Shown piece by piece: positions 5,829-10,900 of a DNA stretch of 10,900 bases. Position numbers and translations under genes: made by a program. Where the stretch lies: contig CAXBLG010000096.1 in NCBI GenBank assembly GCA_963976395.1, positions 1-10,900 on the forward strand. Direction: 5' to 3'. Under the pieces are notes generated by a model. That model saw only the letters and a program-made list of their open reading frames with translations, was not told the DNA's origin and did not search any database. Each line of letters begins with the position of its first letter. The first letter of the stretch is position 1. This DNA comes from UBA11612 sp963976395 (GTDB lineage: Bacteria > Pseudomonadota > Alphaproteobacteria > Rhodospirillales > Rhodospirillaceae).

Positions 5829-6965
5829 CTATTTGCGCCCGCTCTGCCGAATAATTTCGCCGAGCATGTGTCCGGCGCGTTCTGCTTTGGTGGTCAAGTA
5901 GTTATGATTGTGCGGATTGACTGGGCCGATCAATCGCCGATGGCCAACGACATCTACACCGAAACTTTCCAGCGCTGTAATCTTGCCGGGGTTATTTGTC
6001 ATCAAGACGATTTTTTTGAATCCGAGCAATGCCAGCATTGCACCCGCTACTTCGTAACGCCTTTCGTCCGGGCCATAACCCAATACAGCATCTGCATCGA
6101 CAGTATCGTGGCCAAGCTCCTGTAGGCCATAGGCGCGCATTTTGTTCAACAGGCCAATGCCGCGTCCTTCTTGGTCGAGATACAGGAGAACGCCAGCGCC
6201 TTCACTTGCGATTTCACTTATCGCAAGGCGCAGCTGATCGCCGCAATCGCACTTCAAGCTGCCGAATAAATCGCCGGTCAGGCATGCGGAATGAAGGCGC
6301 GTAAGAGCCGGTTTGTCCGGATCGGGTTGACCGACAACAATTGCGAGTTGGTCATGCAGGCCGTCGCCGCCGCGAAAGACCACAAACTCGGCATCGGCTG
6401 TATCGGCCAACGGCACGCGAGTGCGCGCGGCGATGGAAAGATCGCGCGCCGCAAGTTCATGAAAGCCCTCTACCGCTGTGGCGGCAACTTCAATCATCGC
6501 GGGATTGGTCATTGCATCGGCCGGTAGGACGAAAGCGGCCGGAAGCAGGTAGGCGCGCTTCACCAATTCCAGGGCTGCAGCTTCGACCTCTGAAGCGGGT
6601 CGCAACGGAACGACGGGCACCGTAGGCCCAACGGCCAGCAGCATCGCATCTACTTCGTCATCGGTCAGGCCGGTAAGCTCTATGCGGGACGGGCCTTTGG
6701 CAACAAAGCCCAGGTGCAACAGCCGCGGCGCAGGAAGAATAAGGCCGACTGCCCCTCCTGTTGTCGCATGCCAAGCCGCTACCCGTTCACCGCCCAGCAT
6801 CTCTGCTGCCGCGACAATCTGATTGTCGCCGCTCCGGCCAAGCAGTTTGACTGGACGTCCGGCACGCAACTCGCCAATAGCGCGCTGGACGGAAAGGCGG
6901 TCCGGATCCCCTAGCCAGTTCGAAGTGTCTCCACTCGGACCGCGTTTTACATCTTCCTTAGGCAC
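5829..6965 (-). CDS. GTP cyclohydrolase II (RibA) with degenerate RibB-like N-terminal domain (378 aa)
   Basis: The C-terminal half (about 190-378) is a complete GTP cyclohydrolase II, which opens GTP to a 2,5-diamino-ribosylamino-pyrimidinone phosphate, the first riboflavin step. Zinc ligands Cys228, Cys239 and Cys241 (HSACLTGDLFGSLKCDCG), the DQEGRGIGLLNK loop, Tyr279 and catalytic Asp300/Arg302 (YGPDERRY) are present. The N-terminal half resembles dihydroxybutanone-phosphate synthase (RAIGELRAGRPV, then VAAAE near 51-55, HATTGG near 66-71). However, the acidic DEDRENEGD-type loop needed for catalysis and Mg2+ binding is replaced by LGRSGDNQ, so RibB activity is probably lost. Total length is close to a RibBA fusion. 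The start is GTG 6965 with a modest AGG upstream. It is divergent from the RibD-like gene across only 26 bp. Because the fusion is non-standard and the genome may hold another ribA, I leave the symbol blank. Confidence 0.88.
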   Translation of the reverse strand: MPKEDVKRGPSGDTSNWLGDPDRLSVQRAIGELRAGRPVKLLGRSGDNQIVAAAEMLGGERVAAWHATTGGAVGLILPAPRLLHLGFVAKGPSRIELTGLTDDEVDAMLLAVGPTVPVVPLRPASEVEAAALELVKRAYLLPAAFVLPADAMTNPAMIEVAATAVEGFHELAARDLSIAARTRVPLADTADAEFVVFRGGDGLHDQLAIVVGQPDPDKPALTRLHSACLTGDLFGSLKCDCGDQLRLAISEIASEGAGVLLYLDQEGRGIGLLNKMRAYGLQELGHDTVDADAVLGYGPDERRYEVAGAMLALLGFKKIVLMTNNPGKITALESFGVDVVGHRRLIGPVNPHNHNYLTTKAERAGHMLGEIIRQSGRK

Positions 6966-6991
6966 GAATTACCTGCAAAAAAGTCAGTGTT

Positions 6992-7777
6992 ATGGAATTT
7001 ACCAATATTGTGGACTGGGAACGTGGCGCTCTGCAATGGTCTGCGGTGCTAGCTGCATCTCATAGTTACGATGTCGCGCTTGGCGAGAAAAGCGCGCTCT
7101 GGCCTATATATGGTCCGATTGTTCGTAGTATTGCTGAAAACCGTCCGTGTGTTGTGGGTCAAATCGGCCAATCGCTTGACGGACGAATCGCGACAGTTAC
7201 AAATCAATCTCACTATATTAATGGTAAGACGGCGCGCGTTCACCTTCACCGCTTGCGGGCTCTGGTTGATGCGGTGGTCGTTGGTGTGGGCACTGTGATT
7301 GCCGACGATCCCGAATTGACCGTTCGCCATACGGAAGGACGTCACCCGGCCCGGGTTATCATCGATCCGCATGGACGTGCCCCAGGGGACGCGAAATGCT
7401 TTCGTGATGACGGCGTGCGCTGCATAGTCGTTCAAACCAGCCCCCATGCCCGGCCCCGCGGAGTCGAATGCGTACAAATGTCCGCCGCCGATTGTTTGTC
7501 GCCCTCCGGCATCATAGCAGCTCTGTCGTCGTTGGGCTTGGCGCGCCTCCTCATTGAAGGTGGAGCCGTAACTTTGTCGCGGTTCCTGACCGCCAGATGC
7601 TTGAACCGCCTGCACATTCTGACGGCGCCCATGATCATTGGTTCAGGTAAGATGGGCCTGCAGCTCCCCGAAATTTCCTCGCTGAATACGGCCTTGCGCC
7701 CACGAACGGATACTTTCGTGTTTCCAGATGGCGATGTTTTATTCGATTGTGATTTCATCGATTCGTCGTCTGTATAA
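6992..7777 (+). CDS. Stand-alone RibD C-terminal (reductase-type) domain protein (261 aa)
   Basis: RibD_C domains reduce the ribosyl side chain of the riboflavin pyrimidine intermediate with NADPH and belong to the dihydrofolate-reductase fold. Visible signatures are GQIGQSLDGRIAT (56-68), DAVVVGVGTVIADDPELTVR (93-112), LLIEGGAVTLSRFL (186-199) and PMIIGSGK (213-220). The deaminase half of a bifunctional RibD (HAE and PCxxC zinc motifs) is absent. Residues 1-50 instead form an extension with several Trp (VDWERGALQW, ALWPIYGP) that I cannot assign to a known domain. ATG 6992 is the only good start; no strong ribosome binding site is visible. The 26-bp gap to the divergent RibA-like gene implies shared control. 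A cytochrome b561 gene follows after 3 bp. Its likely substrate is the RibA product or a deaminated or methylated derivative. Confidence 0.87.
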   Translation: MEFTNIVDWERGALQWSAVLAASHSYDVALGEKSALWPIYGPIVRSIAENRPCVVGQIGQSLDGRIATVTNQSHYINGKTARVHLHRLRALVDAVVVGVGTVIADDPELTVRHTEGRHPARVIIDPHGRAPGDAKCFRDDGVRCIVVQTSPHARPRGVECVQMSAADCLSPSGIIAALSSLGLARLLIEGGAVTLSRFLTARCLNRLHILTAPMIIGSGKMGLQLPEISSLNTALRPRTDTFVFPDGDVLFDCDFIDSSSV

Positions 7778-7780
7778 CGT

Positions 7781-8350
7781 ATGGAGCTAAAAAAGGAGCG
7801 CGTTATCTCTATACCTACTGAATATCATACCGTAACCAAGATCTTCCATTGGCTTACCGCCGCTGCGATTTTTTGTGTTGTGCCCTTGGGGATTGCGATG
7901 ACCAACGCCCAGCCTGGCGGCGTGCAAAATCAGCTTTACGATTTACATCGCTCGTTTGGCGCCCTGATCCTTGGTATTGCCGCGGTCCGACTGCTATGGA
8001 GGCTGTTTACCCCTCCGCCACCTTTGGTGAAAGGGCTGCCGCGCTGGCAAGAGCTCGCAGCGCGCGGCACACATTACGCGCTGTACGTGTTGCTGTTTTC
8101 TGTGCCGTTGATGGGCTGGGCTGGCACTTCAGCTTTTCGGGCGACTATTGTTGTTTTTGGACTATTTGAGCTTCCGCCCATTTTGCCACAGAACAGGGAT
8201 CTCTCGATGGTTCTGCTGAATACACATAAGCTTCTGGCATTTACGCTGTGCGTTGTTTTAGCGCTGCATATTGCTGCGGCTCTGCATCATCACTTCATAC
8301 GCAAGGATATGACCTTGCGGCGTATGCTGCCGCGTTTGGGTAGGCGATAA
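7781..8350 (+). CDS. Cytochrome b561-family di-heme membrane protein (189 aa)
   Basis: Four hydrophobic helices (about 22-40, 57-76, 98-116, 147-168) with regularly placed histidines identify the bacterial cytochrome b561 family, which passes electrons between quinol and other carriers in the inner membrane. Candidate heme ligands are His23 (IFHWLTA), His56 (DLHRSFG), His149 (NTHKLLA) and His163 (ALHIAA). A basic C-terminal tail probably lies in the cytoplasm. The start is uncertain: ATG 7781 is 3 bp behind the upstream stop and lacks a ribosome binding site, so it may be reached by re-initiation; see the Shine-Dalgarno-like site at 7791-7798. Linkage to the RibD-like gene suggests it oxidises or reduces the pathway's redox product, or feeds one of its enzymes. 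That is inference. The stop codon abuts the stop of the methyltransferase on the other strand. Confidence 0.9.
   Translation: MELKKERVISIPTEYHTVTKIFHWLTAAAIFCVVPLGIAMTNAQPGGVQNQLYDLHRSFGALILGIAAVRLLWRLFTPPPPLVKGLPRWQELAARGTHYALYVLLFSVPLMGWAGTSAFRATIVVFGLFELPPILPQNRDLSMVLLNTHKLLAFTLCVVLALHIAAALHHHFIRKDMTLRRMLPRLGRR
7791..7798 (+). promoter_or_regulatory. Strong Shine-Dalgarno-like sequence inside the cytochrome b gene start
   Basis: AAAAGGAG lies ten bases into the cytochrome b561 reading frame. No ATG, GTG or TTG follows at the right distance; the in-frame codons there are ATC (7805, spacing 6) and ATA (7811, spacing 12). Either it is chance, encoding Lys-Lys-Glu, or translation starts at a rare non-canonical codon. 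Confidence 0.35.
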
Positions 8351-9193
8351 TTACGTTTGCGGCGTTGCGAAGATGTCGCGGTGTCCGATAATCAACGACT
8401 CCGCGCGGCTTATTCGATCATCCAGCCAGTTTGCAGCTTCGTTCTCCGTCACGGCTCCGGTTTCAGCCGCCGCCGCCGCGATACCCTTCAATGTCTCGTG
8501 CATTAGCTTTTGAGACTTAAACTCCATCCGCCAAGGGCTGTCACCGCTGGTCACGGTATAACCGGTATTCCGCAAAGCTATTTCCAATGCCGCCGCCGCG
8601 CCGGGCCCCGACGCAGGACCAAACCCCTTATCCGTTTGTTGATGAGCGCAAAAGGAGCGGAACATGCGTTCATCTCGTGTATGCCCGGGGGATATTTCTA
8701 TACGACCATCGAAGCTAAGTACTGCGAGTAAAGGCAACCTGTCGCTTGCTAGTTTTTTGACGAGACGGGCAATCCAGCTTTCGGACGTAAGATCAAACAA
8801 TGCAGATGCTGTTATCAGGTTGGTTTCGGCCGGCCATGGCGCAGCATCTGCGGAAAGGTCGCGTTGTGCGAATTGGACTTCAATGTGTTTGCCAGCGTGT
8901 TCAAGAACGAGTCGGTCCTCAATCGTCTTCGCAGACTCGCTCCAGTCCTCAAGGATGTCTTTCGCTGCGTTTAAGTTCTCAGCGTCATGATCCACCAGCG
9001 TCCAGTATTGCCGCCTGGGGAGAAGGGGCGCGAAGGCGCGCACCGATGCGCCGGTTCCAGCGCCCAGGTCGCATATGGAAAGGGACTCTTGATCGCCGAA
9101 GGTCCGTACGCAGACGCCTAAAACATCTTGGTTGTGGGAGGCCATATCCACCGGCTCACGCAGAGCGAGCCATTCGCTTGGAAAGCGGCTCAT
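8351..9193 (-). CDS. SAM-dependent class I methyltransferase (280 aa)
   Basis: Motif I of the class I methyltransferase fold, ICDLGAGTGASVRA (40-53), is clear. It is followed by an acidic strand end (LVDHDAEN, 66-73) and a D-x-L-S region near 112-115 typical of the SAM pocket. The C-terminal 80 residues are helical and Ala-rich, with no recognised domain. I start it at ATG 9193 because this overlaps the upstream glycosyltransferase stop as ATGA (9190-9193) and gives a natural N-terminus. A longer frame to 9271 would add 26 residues that merely overlap the glycosyltransferase. It is the last gene of the minus-strand operon, so a late methylation of a pterin, pyrimidine or sugar is plausible, but the acceptor cannot be read from the sequence. 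Its stop directly abuts that of the cytochrome gene. Confidence 0.85.
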   Translation of the reverse strand: MSRFPSEWLALREPVDMASHNQDVLGVCVRTFGDQESLSICDLGAGTGASVRAFAPLLPRRQYWTLVDHDAENLNAAKDILEDWSESAKTIEDRLVLEHAGKHIEVQFAQRDLSADAAPWPAETNLITASALFDLTSESWIARLVKKLASDRLPLLAVLSFDGRIEISPGHTRDERMFRSFCAHQQTDKGFGPASGPGAAAALEIALRNTGYTVTSGDSPWRMEFKSQKLMHETLKGIAAAAAETGAVTENEAANWLDDRISRAESLIIGHRDIFATPQT

Positions 9194-10236
9194 GGGGTTG
9201 CTGCCGTTAGGGCCTTGGCCACGTTGGCGGCGGTGTTGGACCAACGGGGGAGTTGCTGTCCATGTGTCCACGCCGCTTCGGCTAGGGAGGATCTTTTCTG
9301 CGTGTCAGTTAAAAGAAGCCGCAAAGCAGCCGCGAGGGCTTCAGGGTCATCCGGCGGCACAAGAACGCTTGCGTTGCGGGGAACCGTATCCGGAACGGCG
9401 CCGGCCGCGCAGGCGACAATCGGCAAACCGTGCGCCAAAGCTTCGGCGAAGGCCATTCCGTATCCTTCGTGACGGGACGGAAGAACGAACACGTTAGAGC
9501 GCATGTAAAGATCATCCAATTCATCACCGGCGATTTCGCCGCGTTGCTCGATGCGTTCTTCTAGCTTGTGGGATTTGATCATACTGTGCACGGTCGCCGT
9601 TGTTTCCATCTCGCGGGTCATGCTTCCGGCCCATACGCTTGTCCAGGGTAGATCGGTGATTGCGGCCAAAGCGCGAAGTAGAACGTCGTGACCCTTGCGG
9701 TAGGTTAGGGTTGCCACCGTCAGTAATTGGGGCGTGTCGCCGTGGCCTTGAGATCGCTCAGCGGGGTCGGTGCCTGGTAAGGCGACAAATAACGTGTCGG
9801 CAGGGATGCCGTAGCGTGCGGTAAGAGTGCGTGCGGTATCAGGTCCGGTCGTCACAACCACGGCCGCGTTTTTTAGGGCCGCTTTCTCGGAAGTATGCAG
9901 TCGCAGTGCTTCGGCCTCGGAGAGTCCGCTCTCTAGGGCCAGCGGATGATGCACGAGGGCAACGAACCTTAAGTCTAAATCATCCAATATATCTTGAGGT
10001 AACACTCCGAATGCGAGTCCGTCCACCAAAACAACCGCGCCCTTCGGCAAGCTTTCGAAAGCTTGGCGCGTGAGGCCGAGTTCTGCTGGCGTTGGCTTGG
10101 GAAACCCGCCGGGCAGTGAAACAATGTGCGGCTGCCATCCGGCGCCGGGTAACGCTTCTATGAGGCGCCGGGCGTAGATATAGCCTCCCGTTAGCGTCTC
10201 GATGTTCCCGGGAATTACAAACCAAACGTCAGGCAC
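9190..10236 (-). CDS. Family 4 (GT-B) glycosyltransferase (348 aa)
   Basis: A retaining glycosyltransferase of the GT4 type. The N-terminal acceptor domain opens with VWFVIPG and the glycine loop TGGYIYARRL (16-25). The C-terminal donor domain shows LLTVATLTYRKGHD (171-184), the E-x7-E nucleotide-sugar motif Glu257-GYGMAFA-Glu265, and a GLPIVACAAGAVPD loop (270-283). No membrane helix or signal is present, so it is cytoplasmic or peripheral. It starts at GTG 10236, 13 bp after the PTPS-like gene, with no good ribosome binding site, so coupling to the upstream gene is likely. Its end overlaps the methyltransferase start. Placed in an operon with a pterin-synthase-like protein, it may glycosylate a pterin- or flavin-like compound, as pterin glycosyltransferases do in cyanobacteria, but a lipid or polysaccharide acceptor cannot be excluded. 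Confidence 0.9.
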   Translation of the reverse strand: MPDVWFVIPGNIETLTGGYIYARRLIEALPGAGWQPHIVSLPGGFPKPTPAELGLTRQAFESLPKGAVVLVDGLAFGVLPQDILDDLDLRFVALVHHPLALESGLSEAEALRLHTSEKAALKNAAVVVTTGPDTARTLTARYGIPADTLFVALPGTDPAERSQGHGDTPQLLTVATLTYRKGHDVLLRALAAITDLPWTSVWAGSMTREMETTATVHSMIKSHKLEERIEQRGEIAGDELDDLYMRSNVFVLPSRHEGYGMAFAEALAHGLPIVACAAGAVPDTVPRNASVLVPPDDPEALAAALRLLLTDTQKRSSLAEAAWTHGQQLPRWSNTAANVAKALTAATP

Positions 10237-10249
10237 AAGCGGCGCTCAT

Positions 10250-10648
10250 TTAGATATCGGATTCATAAGCGGCTAGGGCCGTGTGGGATTCATGTAACGC
10301 GATCTTAAGTCGGGTTAGTCCCGCTGCCGTTGGTCCGAGGCGACCTTCGTCAATGGCGGATTTAATCTTATCAAACACCCATTTCGCGATCGCTTCTGTG
10401 GTAGAGCGGCGTCCCTTGAAGTCCGGATGATCATCCAAATTTGTGTAGTTGATGGCGGACAGTGTTTTTTTCACAACGTCCGTCGCCAGCCCGATATCTA
10501 CGACTATATCGTTCTCGTCCAGCTCTGGCCGCATGAACCCGACGTCAATGACGTAAGTCGCGCCGTGAAGGTTTTGCGCCGGTCCGAACACCTCGCCTTT
10601 GATGCTGTGGGCAATCATCACATGATCGCGAACTTCGACGGTGTACAT
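10250..10648 (-). CDS. 6-pyruvoyl/6-carboxy-tetrahydropterin synthase homolog with altered active site (132 aa)
   Basis: Length and pattern match the PTPS/QueD family (T-fold): RDHVMIAHS at 7-15, LHGATYVID at 27-35, VVDIG at 49-53, NLDDHPDF at 70-77, TTEAIAKWVFD at 83-93 and the substrate-binding Glu120 in LHESHTA. Canonical members use Cys-x-x-x-His-x-His, with Cys as nucleophile and the two His plus an upstream His holding zinc. Here the segment reads AQNLHGA, so Cys is Ala24 and the second His is Ala30; only His14 and His28 remain as zinc ligands. Standard PTPS or QueD chemistry is therefore doubtful, although the rest of the fold is well kept, which argues for a changed reaction or ligand rather than decay. 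ATG 10648 has AAGGA nine bases upstream. It lies 18 bp behind the dehydrogenase gene and 13 bp before the glycosyltransferase. Confidence 0.85.
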   Translation of the reverse strand: MYTVEVRDHVMIAHSIKGEVFGPAQNLHGATYVIDVGFMRPELDENDIVVDIGLATDVVKKTLSAINYTNLDDHPDFKGRRSTTEAIAKWVFDKIKSAIDEGRLGPTAAGLTRLKIALHESHTALAAYESDI

Positions 10649-10666
10649 GAGAAAGTGTCCTTATGG

Positions 10667-10900
10667 TCAGAGGTAGCGCAAAACAGTCATTAGGCCTGAG
10701 CTATCATTTGCCAGAACCTTGGGCAACGCTGTCGGTGCGTCGTTGAAGTTTATTTCGCCGGTGATCAGGGCATCAAACTTGTCATCTTTGAGATGACCTA
10801 ATGCTTTTTGCATTCTTTGCGCAAAGGTCCATTGTGCACGATGGGATAGGGGTATGGCTCCAACCTGCGAAGAGATCAGACGCAAACGGCGGGAATGGAA
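10667..10900 (-). CDS. Zinc-binding dehydrogenase (MDR superfamily), C-terminal 77 residues (partial)
   Basis: The frame is open to the window edge (last complete codon at 10898-10900) and ends with TGA at 10667-10669. An internal TTG at 10883 could be mistaken for a start, but the reading continues upstream as FHSRRLRLISSQVG, a typical segment late in the cofactor domain of medium-chain Zn-dependent alcohol dehydrogenases. The tail then runs through ALGHLKDDKFDALITGE and ends in VLRYL, as in full-length members. The zinc ligands and cofactor loop lie outside the window. It is the first visible gene of the minus-strand operon leading to the PTPS-like protein, glycosyltransferase and methyltransferase, and probably supplies a redox step on an alcohol or aldehyde side chain. 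Substrate unknown. Confidence 0.75.
   Translation of the reverse strand, partial: FHSRRLRLISSQVGAIPLSHRAQWTFAQRMQKALGHLKDDKFDALITGEINFNDAPTALPKVLANDSSGLMTVLRYL

Noticed and set aside
7075..7096. Inverted repeat CGCGCT-N10-AGCGCG as a regulatory hairpin
   Set aside because: It lies inside the RibD-like coding region, the stem is only 6 bp of GC-rich sequence, and no T-run or nearby start supports a function.
7049..7615. Minus-strand open frame of about 190 codons opposite the RibD-like gene
   Set aside because: No family signature; the plus-strand frame carries all RibD reductase motifs.
5829..7777. Ordinary riboflavin operon with FMN riboswitch
   Set aside because: The genes are divergent with 26 bp between starts, the RibD deaminase and RibE/RibH are absent, the RibB half lacks its active site, and no leader long enough for a riboswitch exists.
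10250..10648. queD for queuosine synthesis or PTPS for tetrahydrobiopterin
   Set aside because: The nucleophilic Cys and one zinc His are missing and no queC, queE or GTP cyclohydrolase I is nearby; the SDRs are far away and carry signal peptides, so they are poor sepiapterin reductase candidates.
5067..10900. Mycofactocin cluster (creatininase-family hydrolase, glycosyltransferase, dehydrogenases)
   Set aside because: No short precursor peptide, radical SAM maturase or peptide chaperone is present, and the RibA, RibD and PTPS-like genes do not belong to that pathway.

Overview
The window looks like a chromosomal stretch from a moderately GC-rich Gram-negative bacterium, most likely an alphaproteobacterium. 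The placement rests on Sec-type signal peptides, a cytochrome b561, and my unchecked recollection that the right-hand gene set (GTP cyclohydrolase II-like, stand-alone RibD reductase domain, pterin-synthase-like protein, GT4, methyltransferase, Zn-dehydrogenase, creatininase-family protein) recurs in alphaproteobacterial genomes. Gene packing is tight: no gap exceeds about 125 bp. I see no RNA genes, mobile elements, CRISPR arrays or clear terminators.

Left block (1-1903, + strand): the tail of one short-chain dehydrogenase/reductase (SDR) and two full SDR paralogs, a three-copy tandem family. Both complete copies carry Sec-type signal peptides in front of intact Rossmann and YxxxK motifs, which is odd for NAD(P)-dependent enzymes. 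A 15-bp triplication spans the stop codon of the first copy.

Middle block (1932-5828): msrA on the minus strand, then a plus-strand run of a CDP-alcohol phosphatidyltransferase, a five-helix membrane enzyme of the LtaS/sulfatase type (ATGA overlap), and a creatininase-family amidohydrolase 12 bp behind it. The first two suggest making a membrane phospholipid and moving or removing a head group on the outer face of the inner membrane.

Right block (5829-10900): a minus-strand RibA with a degenerate RibB-like N-terminal domain; divergent from it, after 26 bp, a RibD-type reductase domain without its deaminase, followed by a cytochrome b561. Convergent to these is a minus-strand operon, read from the right edge: Zn-dependent dehydrogenase (partial), PTPS/QueD-like protein, GT4 glycosyltransferase, SAM methyltransferase.

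Together the right block and the creatininase-family gene look like a dedicated pathway starting from GTP and the early riboflavin pyrimidine intermediates, with reduction, methylation and glycosylation steps, rather than ordinary riboflavin supply. No lumazine or riboflavin synthase is visible, the RibB half lacks its catalytic acidic loop, and the PTPS-like protein has lost its nucleophilic Cys and one Zn ligand. The end product is unknown; a modified pterin- or flavin-like compound, possibly membrane-linked, is my inference.
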